Positions 1 to 7,542 of a DNA stretch of 51,957 nucleotides are shown in pieces. Origin of the DNA: Candidatus Parendomicrobium reticulitermitis (GTDB lineage Bacteria > Elusimicrobiota > Endomicrobiia > Endomicrobiales > Endomicrobiaceae); the NCBI GenBank assembly GCA_031287095.1, contig JAITTG010000097.1, positions 1 through 51,957 of the forward strand, in the 5' to 3' direction. The notes beneath the pieces are model-generated. The model saw only the letters and a list, made by a program, of their open reading frames with translations. It was not told the DNA's origin and searched no databases. Made by a program: the position numbers and the translations under genes. How positions within the stretch are numbered: the first letter of the stretch is position 1; each line of letters opens with the position of its first letter.

Positions 1-414
1 TGCGGATAATCTATCACAATAAACCGCCAAAAGTGGAAATGTCTGAGTGCAAATATATAAATCTCTATATTAAGCAAACCGCAAGCATACCCAAAAGAGC
101 GCAAGTTTTACAAGAATGGCATAGACAAGAACTCAAAAATATTTTACAGCCGCTTATAGCAAAATGGGAATCTTTGATAAGTGTTAAGGCAAGTTGTTGG
201 GAAGTAAAAAGAATGAAAACATTGTGGGGTAGCGCCATATACGCAAAAGAAAATTGCTTTTCAATTTGGAATTGATAAAAAAACCGTTCCATTGCATAGA
301 ATATGTAGTAGTCCACGAATCCATCTATTAGAAAGGCGGCGCAATGCTCATTTTAAATCTCTGTTAAATAAAAAAGCGCCAAATCAAAAAAAATTAAACA
401 AATTTATTGTATAG
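1..414 (+). pseudogene. YgjP/DUF45-type zinc metallopeptidase, degraded and cut by the window edge
   Basis: The reading frame is open from the left edge and gives a typical YgjP-family (PF01863) stretch, including PLIAKWE, VKASCWEVKRMKTLWGS and, further on, LELIKKP, HCIEYVVVHE and IHLLERRRNAHFKSLL. These blocks lie in different frames: one shift falls after WGS, another before LELIKKP. About 4 bases are missing inside the HE-L-IH zinc motif, which reads HE and then IH in a new frame. The catalytic helix is therefore destroyed. The C-terminal block ends at TAG 412-414. The family assignment is clear from conserved blocks. The gene cannot make an active enzyme. The 5' end lies outside the window. 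Confidence 0.85.
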
Positions 415-418
415 AGCA

Positions 419-452
419 GGGACGGACGAGTTTAAAATCCGCCCCTACGATA
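419..452. repeat. Dispersed palindromic repeat, degenerate copy
   Basis: The sequence GGGACGGACGAG followed by TTTAAAATCCGCCCCTAC is an imperfect palindrome of the same style as the other 25-30 bp palindromes in this window: G-rich left arm, C-rich right arm ending in CTAC. It lies just after the metallopeptidase remnant. It has no coding role that I can see. Confidence 0.5.
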
Positions 453-501
453 CGCGCGCAATTGACAGAACTATTTCGCAATAAATGACAAGCGCAAAAA
501 G

Positions 502-673
502 TGTTGATAAATAGCATATATTTGTTATTTACCCTACAAATTTTTCAAAAACATTCCATAAGATTATCAATTGTAAAACATATTGAAAAATCAATGTTTT
601 TTATCATATTGTTTTTGTTATGTTAAGTAGTTTTTATAGGAAATTGAGGCGGTTGTGCATAACTTGTGAATAA
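502..673. other. AT-rich intergenic region with DnaA-box-like 9-mers
   Basis: The gene-free stretch 415-848 is very AT-rich. It carries TGTTGATAA (502-510, reverse complement TTATCAACA) and two adjacent same-orientation boxes, TGTGCATAA (654-662) and TGTGAATAA (665-673). These are TTATGCACA and TTATTCACA on the other strand, one base off the TTATCCACA consensus. A further near-match, TGTGGAAAA, lies near 823-831. Tandem boxes could bind DnaA, for example as a titration site or regulatory site. The dnaN cluster at the far right of the window argues against this being the main origin. Confidence 0.3.
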
Positions 674-754
674 CAAATATAAAACTCGTCAAAAATCTCA
701 TAAAAAATTGTGAATTATATCAATTGATATATCTTCAATTGATTCTATATATTC

Positions 755-783
755 GTAGGGGCAGACCCATGTGTCTGCCCTAC
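755..783. repeat. Dispersed palindrome, GTAGGGGCAGACCC...GTCTGCCCTAC type
   Basis: The element is a near-perfect palindrome, GTAGGGGCAGACCCATGTG then TCTGCCCTAC. It recurs in inverted orientation at 12188-12214 and as a decayed copy at 3719-3741. It is intergenic, just upstream of the helicase gene. A transcript of it would fold into a strong hairpin. Confidence 0.75.
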
Positions 784-848
784 AAATCAAATCCCAATCG
801 CTAATACGAAAGTTTTGCAATATTGTGGAAAACTGATAAAATTCGCTT

Positions 849-2222
849 ATGTCAATAGAAATAAACAATGAATTTAAAGAAGCCCTTGCCTTAATTTCGC
901 AGACCGATGATTGCGTATTTGTTACGGGCAATGCGGGGACGGGCAAAACCACATTTTTACACCACTATATTACCCGCGCGCAAAAAAAAACCGTTGTTTT
1001 GGCGCCTACCGGCGTGGCGGCTCTTAATGCAGGCGGAGAAACTATTCATTCCTTTTTCAAATTCAAGCCTGATATCACCATTTCTAAAATCAAAAAGAAA
1101 AAACTCAAAGATGATTCTATTTACAAAAAGGTTGAGACCATTATCATAGATGAAGCCTCAATGCTGCGTTGCGACCTGCTTGATTGTATAGACCGCTTTT
1201 TGCGCATCAACAGAGACGCTTATAAATCGCCTTTTGGCGGGGTTCAAATTGTTTTTATTGGGGATTTGGAGCAATTGCCGCCTGTCGTTAAAAGGGAAGA
1301 AGAGCATATTTTCAATTCATATTATCAAAGTCCTTACTTTTTGAGCGCTTTCGCTTTGAGAGATTGTTTATTTCATACCGTTGAATTAAAAAAAATATAT
1401 AGACAACAAGACCAAAACTTCATCTCGCTGTTAAACAGAATTAGAAATGCCAACGCAGATGACGACGATTTGCGTTTGCTCAATAAAAAAGTCTCAAAAA
1501 ATCTCTTGAGTCAAGAGTCCTTCTTAAAAACTCATTCTATCGCTCTCCATCATTGCGGGCTTGACCCGCAATCTCCGCCCGCAAATGAGATTGCAGGTCT
1601 TACCCGCGATGGCGGCAAAAACTGTCCGCAAGATATGCCCATATATCTAACCACTACCAATAAAAAAGCCTCTTGGATAAATCAACAATATCTATCTAAA
1701 ATCAAAGAGCCGACTTTTGAGTTTTTAGCAAAATCTGACGGCATAGACGAAACAAGAAGAGATATGCCTGCTGAATTTCAACTCATTATAAAGAAAGGCG
1801 CGCAAGTGATGATGTTAAATAATGACAAGGGCAACAGATGGGTTAATGGCAGCATAGGCATTGTGGAAAGTATAGAAAAAGCGGGAGATAATGCTTTTAT
1901 TAGAGTGAAATTTGCCAATGAGCGGGTGGAAACGGTGAGTCCTTATGAATGGGAACTCTTTAAATATAAGTGGAATGTCCAATTGCAGCAGATAGAAACA
2001 GAAAAAGCCGGCTCTTTTACCCAATACCCATTAAAACTTTCTTGGGCAGTAACCATACATAAAAGCCAGGGCAAAACTTTTAACAATATAATAGTGGATA
2101 TGGAATACGGCGCTTTCGCGCCCGGACAATTATATGTAGCGCTAAGCCGATGCCGCGCTCTTGAAGGCATAAGTTTAGCAAGAGCGCTAACAAGGCGGGA
2201 TATTATAAAGGCAAATTATTAA
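849..2222 (+). CDS. PIF1/RecD-like superfamily 1 DNA helicase with an in-frame repeat insertion
   Basis: The 457-residue protein has the full set of PIF1-like (COG0507) helicase motifs. Walker A is VTGNAGTGKTT at about residues 25-35, and motif Ia is LAPTGVAALNAGGETIHSFF near 51-70. Walker B is IIIDEASML near 98-106, and motif III is FIGDLEQLPPV near 136-146. The C-terminal motif is WAVTIHKSQGKTF at 399-411, followed by QLYVALSRCR at 427-436. It probably unwinds DNA with ATP in repair or replication. Residues about 232-258 (HHCGLDPQSPPA... to DGG) do not belong to the family. They are the translation of a palindromic dispersed repeat inserted in frame between the second ATPase half and the linker. 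No good ribosome-binding site precedes the ATG. A rho-independent terminator follows. It stands alone. Confidence 0.85.
   Translation: MSIEINNEFKEALALISQTDDCVFVTGNAGTGKTTFLHHYITRAQKKTVVLAPTGVAALNAGGETIHSFFKFKPDITISKIKKKKLKDDSIYKKVETIIIDEASMLRCDLLDCIDRFLRINRDAYKSPFGGVQIVFIGDLEQLPPVVKREEEHIFNSYYQSPYFLSAFALRDCLFHTVELKKIYRQQDQNFISLLNRIRNANADDDDLRLLNKKVSKNLLSQESFLKTHSIALHHCGLDPQSPPANEIAGLTRDGGKNCPQDMPIYLTTTNKKASWINQQYLSKIKEPTFEFLAKSDGIDETRRDMPAEFQLIIKKGAQVMMLNNDKGNRWVNGSIGIVESIEKAGDNAFIRVKFANERVETVSPYEWELFKYKWNVQLQQIETEKAGSFTQYPLKLSWAVTIHKSQGKTFNNIIVDMEYGAFAPGQLYVALSRCRALEGISLARALTRRDIIKANY
1552..1611. repeat. Palindromic element inserted in the helicase ORF
   Basis: The sequence ATTGCGGGCTTGACCCGCAA and its continuation form one hairpin, followed by a second related arm (GAGATTGCAGG...ACCCGCGATGG). 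The first half recurs at 11795-11818 and, decayed, at 17236-17260 outside genes. Here the element keeps the reading frame and adds roughly 27 residues to the helicase, much like Rickettsia palindromic elements inside genes. Confidence 0.75.
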
Positions 2223-2226
2223 TAAT

Positions 2227-2251
2227 GTAGAGACGCGCTATATGCGCGTCT
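2227..2251. repeat. Dispersed palindrome, GTAGAGACGCGC...GCGCGTCT type
   Basis: This is a perfect palindromic core, AGACGCGC-TATAT-GCGCGTCT-like, flanked on one side by GTAG. The same element occurs in the opposite orientation (…GCGCGTCTCTAC) at 12451-12475, 16651-16676 and 43761-43785. All four copies are intergenic. Confidence 0.8.
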
Positions 2252-2272
2252 AAAATTACAAGCATAAAACAG

Positions 2273-2312
2273 AAAAAAGCCGTCAAATTTTCATAATCTG
2301 ACGGCTTTTTGT
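2273..2312 (+). terminator. Rho-independent terminator of the helicase gene
   Basis: A stem GCCGTCA / TGACGGC is preceded by a run of A and followed by TTTTTGTTT. It lies 50 bases after the helicase stop codon. It is symmetrical enough to work in both directions. Confidence 0.8.
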
Positions 2313-2327
2313 TTATCTATAATAAAC

Positions 2328-2490
2328 TTCTTGCGCAACCGATATACAAAGAATGTAAGAGTATAGGTATTGTCATTATGCGATAACGGAGACTGCGCGC
2401 GAAGCCGCAAACCTTTTTGGCGAGTTTGAAACCCACCCATACAAGTTTCGGCTTTTTGGGTTTTTTGTCGTTGTCTTTGTAGTTTTGCGC
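2328..2490 (+). repeat. Mosaic dispersed repeat, partial copy (family A-D)
   Basis: Bases 2340-2392 (GATATACAAAGAATGTAAGA and following) match three other sites: 12140 back to 12085 (minus), 17266-17330 (plus) and 51768 back to about 51715 (minus). The next piece, TGCGCGCGAAGCCGCAAA near 2393-2412, matches the continuation of the copy at 51.7 kb. A further palindromic segment with GAAACCCACCCATACAAG (about 2427-2450) resembles 15517-15560 and 18593-18640. The 479-base gap 2223-2701 is thus largely repeat. I see no gene in it. Confidence 0.65.
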
Positions 2491-2520
2491 TACTTGCATG
2501 GTCGTTGCCGTTATTTAAGG

Positions 2521-2565
2521 AAAGAGCGCTCACATCTTACGCCCGCCGCCAGACACGCGCTCTTT
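2521..2565. repeat. Hairpin AAAGAGCGC...GCGCTCTTT
   Basis: This is a perfect 9-base inverted repeat with a loop of 27 bases, lying in the repeat-rich gap ahead of the transporter gene. There is no long T-run, so a terminator role is uncertain. Confidence 0.4.
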
Positions 2566-2621
2566 ATTCATCGCGCGGCGGCTGCAACTTGCGAGAAGCC
2601 TTTGCCGTTTATTTTGATTGA

Positions 2622-2677
2622 TTGATAAATATCTACTTTTTAATTATACTCGGCGCAATAGTTCAAAATAGAACTAT
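2622..2677 (+). promoter_or_regulatory. Promoter with palindromic operator for the SBF transporter
   Basis: A -35 box TTGATA (2622-2627) and a -10 box TATACT (2645-2650) are 17 bases apart. The palindrome ATAGTTC-AAAATA-GAACTAT (2658-2677) covers the expected start of transcription. A strong ribosome-binding site, AAAGGAGG, follows at about 2690. This layout suggests sigma-70-type transcription under a repressor; the regulator is not identifiable here. Confidence 0.6.
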
Positions 2678-2701
2678 AAAACAATCCCAAAGGAGGGATA
2701 T

Positions 2702-3652
2702 ATGAAGTTTTTAGAAAAAATCAGCGCGGCAGTTGGTAAGTATATGGCTATTATAGTCATTGTTATCGGCGCGGTCGCTTTGTTTTCGCCGTCAACGCTT
2801 GCTTGGATTAAAACAAGTTGGGTCAACACTTTGCTTAGTATAGTGATGTTTGGTATGGGGCTTACGCTTAAGGCTTCGGATTTTAAAGTTGTTTTCTCTC
2901 AACCGAAAGCCGTTGTCGCGGGCATTCTTGCCCAATTTACTATGATGCCCTTGATTGCTTTTGCATTAGTGCATATTTTCGCTTTACCTTTAGAACTTGC
3001 CATAGGCGTAATTTTAGTGGGATGCGCTCCCGGTGGAACTTCCTCCAATGTTATGACATACTTGGCAAAAGGCGATGTCGCCCTTTCCGTAGGGATGACT
3101 GCCTGCACAACTTTGCTTGCCCCCATTATGACGCCCGCCCTAACATATTTGCTTGTAGGGACGGCAATAGATGTCAATTATATAGGTATGTTTATATCCA
3201 TAGTAAAAGTTGTGGTAATACCAATCGCTTTGGGTATTATATGCACGCATTTGTTTAGCAAAACCACTTCTCAACTCACAAAAATTCTGCCCCTTGTTTC
3301 TGTTACCGCTATTGTGATGATAGTTGCGGCAGTGGTGGTTGTAAATTCTGCCAAAATTTTGACAAGCGGTTTATTGATAGGTTTTGTTATTATACTTCAC
3401 AATTTGTTTGGATACGGCGCAGGCTATATGATAGCGAAAGTTTTGAAAATGAATCAAGCGAGGTGTAATACTATTGCCATAGAAGTGGGTATGCAAAATT
3501 CTGGTCTTGCAACCACTCTTGCAATCACTCACTTTGCGACAATGCCTCTTGCCGCCATAGCGGGTGCTCTATTTAGCGTTTGGCACAATATATCAGGCTC
3601 AATAATTGCAAATCTAATGGCATTAAGAGCAAGCAAAGCGGCAAAACAATAA
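2702..3652 (+). CDS. Bile acid:sodium symporter (BASS/SBF) family transporter
   Basis: The 316-residue membrane protein has about 8-10 hydrophobic segments. It carries the family's signatures: FGMGLTL at about 50-56, then VGCAPGGTSSNVMTYLAKGD near 106-125, which is the conserved crossover and sodium-site region, and a second conserved repeat around EVGMQNSGLATTLA near 261-274. Members move organic anions such as bile acids, pantothenate or 2-keto acids with Na+ across the inner membrane. The substrate cannot be told from sequence. Length is normal. The start is fixed by the AAAGGAGG site 5-6 bases upstream. It is a single-gene unit with its own promoter and palindromic operator and a strong terminator. 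Confidence 0.9.
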   Translation: MKFLEKISAAVGKYMAIIVIVIGAVALFSPSTLAWIKTSWVNTLLSIVMFGMGLTLKASDFKVVFSQPKAVVAGILAQFTMMPLIAFALVHIFALPLELAIGVILVGCAPGGTSSNVMTYLAKGDVALSVGMTACTTLLAPIMTPALTYLLVGTAIDVNYIGMFISIVKVVVIPIALGIICTHLFSKTTSQLTKILPLVSVTAIVMIVAAVVVVNSAKILTSGLLIGFVIILHNLFGYGAGYMIAKVLKMNQARCNTIAIEVGMQNSGLATTLAITHFATMPLAAIAGALFSVWHNISGSIIANLMALRASKAAKQ

Positions 3653-3670
3653 TACACTCGGTATTAACTT

Positions 3671-3711
3671 AAAAACCCCCTATCGCCATTACAGCGATAG
3701 GGGGTTTTTAA
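3671..3711. terminator. Bidirectional rho-independent terminator
   Basis: AAAAACCCCCTATCGC and GCGATAGGGGGTTTTT form a 16-base perfect stem with A and T tails. It sits between the convergent transporter gene and the TRAP operon and should stop both. Confidence 0.9.
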
Positions 3712-3718
3712 AATGGCA

Positions 3719-3741
3719 GGGGCAGACTTGCGTTTGCCCGC
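3719..3741. repeat. Decayed GGGGCAGAC...TTTGCCCG palindrome
   Basis: This is a degenerate copy of the 755-783 palindrome family, right beside the dctM stop codon. Confidence 0.45.
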
Positions 3742-3743
3742 TT

Positions 3744-5036
3744 TTATATCGTAGATATGCCAAAAACCCAATCTGGGACAAGCAAAACAAATTTTGGAAA
3801 GAATATACAGATTGAAACTACGGCTAAGATCGCAATTAAAAACGGGATTTCATGTCTTGCCGTTTCTTCTACCGGACATTCTAATATGGACGATACTGCA
3901 AAAAGCGATACGCCTACAGGCGGCGTCACTATACCGCTTGTGACAACTGTCATCATAATGATGCCGAAATGCACAGGGTCAACTCCGATTTGTTTTACCA
4001 CAGGCAATAATATGGGGGTTAAAATCAAGGCTATGATTGTCGTCTCCATAAACATTCCGCATACAACCAAAAGCAAAACTATCATCAACAACATAAAAAT
4101 CGGCTGGCTCGTTATGCCTAAAAGACCGTTTGCTATTTGCAAGGGAAGTTGTTCATACACTACGCCGTAACCGAAAATCCCCGACAACGCTATTATAAAC
4201 ATTATGACGGCTATATCTCTGCTTGAATCTATAAGGGATTTAATAAAACTTTTAACCGTCAATTCTTTATATACAACAGCCCCTATAACGAGAGCGTAAA
4301 CTACTGCAAAAGCTCCTGATTCCGAAGGCGTCATAATACCGAAACGAATAAATAAAATAAGCAAAATAGGAAATAGCAAAGCCCATATACCTTCAATCAA
4401 GGCTTTAAAAATGTCTTTTAGGCTTGACATTTTCTCGTTTTCCGGCTTATACCCTCTTTTGCGGGAAGTTATAGTCACAGCTATCATAAGGAAAATCATC
4501 ATAAGAATACCCGGCAATATGCCTGCGGCAAATAATCTTCCTATGGAAACTTCTCCCACAGAGCCGTAAATAATTAAACCCATACTAGGCGGTATAGTCG
4601 CCACAATAAGCCCCGCCACAGCATTGATTGCCGCGGCAAAACCTCTTGCATATCCTTTTTTGACCATATCGGGACCTAAAATTCTCGCCTGCATAGCGGC
4701 ATCGGCTGTGGCAGAGCCGGACACGCCGCCCATAAGAGTAGCAAGCACGCAAGAAACTTGGGCGAGATTTCCATACATGTGTCCTGTTACGACATTTGCA
4801 AGTTTGATTAACCTTTTTGTTATGCCTGTATTATTCATCAGATTGCCCGCAAAAATAAAAAGCGGTATGGCAAGCATAGTAAAAGATTGAGTTGTGGAAA
4901 GAGCTTTTTGGACTACTATAGTCATCGGGATTTCCGGATTGATTAAGAAAAAAGCAAAGCCTGAAATACCGATTGCAAAAGCTATAGGCATACCGAGCAA
5001 AAGAAAAATTAAAAATAAACAGATTACAAGACCCAT
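3744..5036 (-). CDS. dctM: TRAP transporter large membrane subunit DctM
   Basis: The 430-residue protein is almost entirely hydrophobic, with about 12 membrane helices. It shows family blocks such as MLAIPLFIFAGNLM, GGVSGSATADAAM near 104-116 and the proline-rich IPPSMGLIIYG near 149-159; later TPPVGVSLF marks the second repeat. It forms the Na+-driven translocation channel of a TRAP system with DctQ and takes solute from DctP. It begins one base after the DctQ stop codon, with the ribosome-binding site GGGGAGGA inside the end of dctQ, so the two are translationally linked. It is the last gene of the dctPQM operon. The neighbours do not indicate the ligand. Confidence 0.95.
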   Translation of the reverse strand: MGLVICLFLIFLLLGMPIAFAIGISGFAFFLINPEIPMTIVVQKALSTTQSFTMLAIPLFIFAGNLMNNTGITKRLIKLANVVTGHMYGNLAQVSCVLATLMGGVSGSATADAAMQARILGPDMVKKGYARGFAAAINAVAGLIVATIPPSMGLIIYGSVGEVSIGRLFAAGILPGILMMIFLMIAVTITSRKRGYKPENEKMSSLKDIFKALIEGIWALLFPILLILFIRFGIMTPSESGAFAVVYALVIGAVVYKELTVKSFIKSLIDSSRDIAVIMFIIALSGIFGYGVVYEQLPLQIANGLLGITSQPIFMLLMIVLLLVVCGMFMETTIIALILTPILLPVVKQIGVDPVHFGIIMMTVVTSGIVTPPVGVSLFAVSSILECPVEETARHEIPFLIAILAVVSICIFFPKFVLLVPDWVFGISTI

Positions 5037-5037
5037 A

Positions 5038-5520
5038 TTAATTCCTCCCCCATTGTTTGGCGGGCTTTCTAATATCTTCTATTATTTGTATCACTTGCGA
5101 TATAATCATAAAAAGCGAGCATAACGGAACAGCCAAAGTGCACCAAGCGTAAGAAACAGGCAAAGTTTGAAAAAGTCTTTTTGTCGTTTCAAGGCAAAGC
5201 GGTATGCCGAACCTAACTAAAACCAAAAGAAAAATGAGAATAATGAAAGCAAACATAAGTCCAATAAATTTTTGGATTTTTCCGGGAAATTTCACAACAA
5301 ACATATCCACATTGACAAGTTTTCTTGACCTAATAGCAATATCTCCGCCCAAAAACACTTCCCAAGCAAAAAACAGCATGGATACATCCATAGCCCAATT
5401 TATGGGGGTTCCCGCTGTGCGCGCCATAGCGGAAGTAAAAACCAAAACAGTGATAGCCGCAAGCAAAAAGCCTGCAAGAACCTCTTCTGCCTTACAAAAT
5501 TTGTTATAGATATTTTTCAT
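5038..5520 (-). CDS. dctQ: TRAP transporter small membrane subunit DctQ
   Basis: The 160-residue protein has four predicted membrane helices. Features typical of DctQ (PF04290) are the N-terminal hydrophobic segment GFLLAAITVLVFTSAMARTA, the WAMDVSMLFFAWEVFLGG block near 42-59 and a basic C-terminus. It pairs with DctM in the inner membrane. GGAG lies 8 bases ahead of the ATG. It is separated from dctP by 140 bases containing a nested stem-loop. Confidence 0.9.
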   Translation of the reverse strand: MKNIYNKFCKAEEVLAGFLLAAITVLVFTSAMARTAGTPINWAMDVSMLFFAWEVFLGGDIAIRSRKLVNVDMFVVKFPGKIQKFIGLMFAFIILIFLLVLVRFGIPLCLETTKRLFQTLPVSYAWCTLAVPLCSLFMIISQVIQIIEDIRKPAKQWGRN

Positions 5521-5540
5521 ATTTGCGTCTCCATAGAAAA

Positions 5541-5651
5541 ATCCCCGCCTTCACTTAAATCAACTGAACTCTCTTACTACCGTCTGCGAACTTTGTCCGC
5601 AGGCGGCGGCAAAAAAGTTTAGTTAATCCGAGCCTCCTTAAAGGCGGGGAC
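5541..5651 (-). promoter_or_regulatory. Nested stem-loop between dctP and dctQ (attenuator-like)
   Basis: Arms GTCCCCGCCTTTAAGG and the complementary GAAGGCGGGGA (5541-5552 against 5639-5651) can pair across the gap. On the minus strand the second arm is followed by TTTTTCT, as in a weak terminator. Inside lies a second hairpin built from CCGCCTGCGGAC and GTTCGCAGACGG. Such a structure would let much more dctP mRNA accumulate than dctQM mRNA, which fits the excess of binding protein usual in these systems. Confidence 0.55.
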
Positions 5652-5660
5652 TTAAATTGA

Positions 5661-6644
5661 TTATTTTTTCCCTATTTCTTTATAGATTTGATCTCTGAGT
5701 TTATCATAGCCGAGTTTTTTATACGCGCCTTCAACAGCGGCTTTAAAAGGAGCAAGGTTAGGCTTTATAATTGTTATTCCGGCTTTTGCCATATTTGCTT
5801 CCAATTCTCCGCCTGCTTTTTCTACCGCTCTTGCATTAGCCGCGCCTGCTTCTTGGCAAGAGTCTATCAAGAGTTTTTGGTCTTCGGCAGACAAAGTCTG
5901 GAAGAATTTCTCGCTGATAATTATGCCGTTAAGAAGTTGGAAATGGTCGGTTTTGACTATATACTTAGTCACTTCAAAAAGTTTAGCGGGATAAGCGGCT
6001 GTCGCTTGAGCTTCTACGCCTTCAATAGCGCCGGACTGTATAGCGTTATAAGAATCGCCCCAAGACATGGAAATTGGAGTTGCGCCCATAGCGCGGACGC
6101 TTTCTGTGCATACTGGAGAACCAATCGTTCTGATTCTTTGTCCTTTCAAATCTGCGGGACTGTTGATGGGCTTATTTACATAAAAGTCGCGGGGACCGTC
6201 ATAAAAATTAAAAGCGAGAATTCTGATACCATTCTTTTGCGCCAATTCTTTTGACCAATTGGCAAAACTTGCGCTCTTTGTCACAGCCAAACATTCATCA
6301 TAATTGTCCGCGAAAAATCCCATCATAAGAATACCCATATCTTTTACATAGTTGCTCATTCTTGCAGAATCTGTCAAAAGAGCAATGGGTCCGCCCTGCG
6401 TCGCTTGTTCAATAACATCTTCGTCGCTGCCTAATTGATTTGAAGTGAAAATTTGCACTTCAAGCCGTCCGTTTGACCGTTCTTTTACCAATCTTGAAAA
6501 TTCAGCAAGTCCTTTATAAAGGACTGTTCCATCGCCTTGAGAATAACCAAGTTTAATTACTGTGGCTTTCTTTTTGGCTCCGCCGCAAGCGATAAGGCTA
6601 ACGGCAATTACAGCTGCAAACGCCAATACCAATACTTTTTTCAT
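5661..6644 (-). CDS. dctP: TRAP transporter solute-binding lipoprotein DctP
   Basis: The 327-residue protein starts with a lipoprotein signal (MKKVLVLAFAAVIAVSLIAC; lipobox LIAC, Cys20) and would be anchored outside the inner membrane. The mature part follows the DctP fold (PF03480): IKLGYSQGDG near 30-39, NQLGSDEDVIEQATQGG near 69-85, and the conserved ligand-arginine region LKGQRIRTIGSPV near 166-178. Dicarboxylate and sugar-acid TRAP proteins use that arginine to hold a carboxylate, so an organic acid is the likely ligand. The ribosome-binding site AGGGAGGA precedes the ATG. First gene of the operon. Confidence 0.93.
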   Translation of the reverse strand: MKKVLVLAFAAVIAVSLIACGGAKKKATVIKLGYSQGDGTVLYKGLAEFSRLVKERSNGRLEVQIFTSNQLGSDEDVIEQATQGGPIALLTDSARMSNYVKDMGILMMGFFADNYDECLAVTKSASFANWSKELAQKNGIRILAFNFYDGPRDFYVNKPINSPADLKGQRIRTIGSPVCTESVRAMGATPISMSWGDSYNAIQSGAIEGVEAQATAAYPAKLFEVTKYIVKTDHFQLLNGIIISEKFFQTLSAEDQKLLIDSCQEAGAANARAVEKAGGELEANMAKAGITIIKPNLAPFKAAVEGAYKKLGYDKLRDQIYKEIGKK

Positions 6645-6664
6645 TTTTTCCTCCCTAATAAAAT

Positions 6665-6719
6665 CATAGCGCTTTGCGCTATGTGTTTGGGTTTATATCA
6701 TTTTATAGTATTTTTTCAA
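6665..6719 (-). promoter_or_regulatory. TRAP operon promoter and leader palindrome
   Basis: On the minus strand TTGAAA (6714-6719) and TATAAA (6692-6697) are 16 bases apart. The leader then has a perfect palindrome, CATAGCGC-AAA-GCGCTATG (6665-6683), immediately ahead of the ribosome-binding site. It may be an operator or an mRNA hairpin. Confidence 0.45.
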
Positions 6720-6789
6720 AACGGAGAGAAGCAACGGCAACGGCTTCTTCAAGTTTTGCAAAGAGAGTTTAACAGCAACGATCGCGCAA

Positions 6790-6878
6790 GGAGCGCAAAA
6801 CGGCAATAGCAAAAACTTCTCGCAAGTCGAGAAATCTGTTGCTGTTATTTTGTTTTCGGCGTCATTTTTAAATGATTT
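6790..6878 (-). repeat. Dispersed repeat G, copy 1
   Basis: Read on the minus strand, TCATTTAAAAATGACGCC, then GAAAACAAAAT and CAACAGATTTCT, match 10071-10160 on the plus strand with scattered changes. The copy lies between ruvA and dctP. The rest of the gap 6720-6790 shows no gene. Confidence 0.6.
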
Positions 6879-6885
6879 GATAAAA

Positions 6886-6900
6886 TGGCGCTTTGCGCCG
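6886..6900 (-). terminator. Short hairpin after ruvA
   Basis: GGCGC-AAA-GCGCC on the minus strand is followed by ATTTTATC, directly after the ruvA stop codon. It is a weak terminator candidate. Confidence 0.4.
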
Positions 6901-7518
6901 TTAATCTTTAAATTGTAAGGATTTTTTTACTAAGGCTTCTAATGATTGGGTTTGGGTTTCGTCATAAGCGGCATTGACGGCGGCGCGGGCTTGCGGGTCT
7001 TTGTAGCCGAGGGCTACTAATGCCGATATGGCTTCTTCTATCAATTGATTTGAGCCTTTGTTGATATTAGACCACTTTTCTTCGCCCAAAACGCTTACTT
7101 GGGCGATTTTGTCTTTTAACGCTGCTATGAGTTTGTCCGCTGTGGGCTTTCTAAAACCGAAAATGGTGTTTAACATAGCGGCATTTTTGGAAGAAACGGC
7201 AGTTTTAAAGTCTGCAAAAGATTTGGAAATTTTGTCTATATATTCCATCGCTTTTTTTGCGCCTGTGGAAGGGACTTCGTCTTTTATAAGCAAATACATA
7301 TCTCTTTCTTCATTAGTTAAAAATCCGTAAAGATTGATAACTCCCCCATACATACCCGCAACAGCCTCCACTATAAAAATTTTCACAGCCATTCCTTCTT
7401 GCGGCAATTTGGAAAGCATTGAAATAGAAACCGCTATTTTATAGCCGATTCCAGCCGCCTCTACAATGATATTGTCCGGCGATTTTTCTTTTAAAGTTCC
7501 GTTGATATAATCTATCAT
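6901..7518 (-). CDS. ruvA: Holliday junction DNA-binding protein RuvA, divergent
   Basis: The 205-residue protein has the RuvA layout. An N-terminal OB domain starts MIDYINGTLKEKSPDNIIVE and contains LYGFLTNEERDMYLL near 64-78. A helix-hairpin-helix region follows with FRKPTADKLIAALKDKI near 122-138. A C-terminal domain III ends in EEAISALVALGYKDPQARAAV, which in other species contacts RuvB. RuvA tetramers hold four-way junctions for RuvB branch migration. Both hairpin motifs are unusual: the family's VSGVGPK is VPSTGAKKA and GIGKKTAER is FGFRKPTADK, so junction binding may be altered. No ruvB or ruvC is adjacent. Confidence 0.88.
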   Translation of the reverse strand: MIDYINGTLKEKSPDNIIVEAAGIGYKIAVSISMLSKLPQEGMAVKIFIVEAVAGMYGGVINLYGFLTNEERDMYLLIKDEVPSTGAKKAMEYIDKISKSFADFKTAVSSKNAAMLNTIFGFRKPTADKLIAALKDKIAQVSVLGEEKWSNINKGSNQLIEEAISALVALGYKDPQARAAVNAAYDETQTQSLEALVKKSLQFKD

Positions 7519-7542
7519 TTTGTCCTCTCTATTTTGAATTCT

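Noticed and set aside
480-850. Replication origin
   Set aside because: DnaA-box-like sites are present, but only three or four, and dnaN/dciA/gyrB lie at the other end of the window; not enough to call oriC.
2291-2533. 80-codon minus-strand ORF after the helicase
   Set aside because: Overlaps the terminator and mosaic repeats; translation is repeat-derived.
3757-4170. 137-codon ORF opposite dctM
   Set aside because: Shadow of the well-supported dctM frame; no ribosome-binding site and low-complexity composition.
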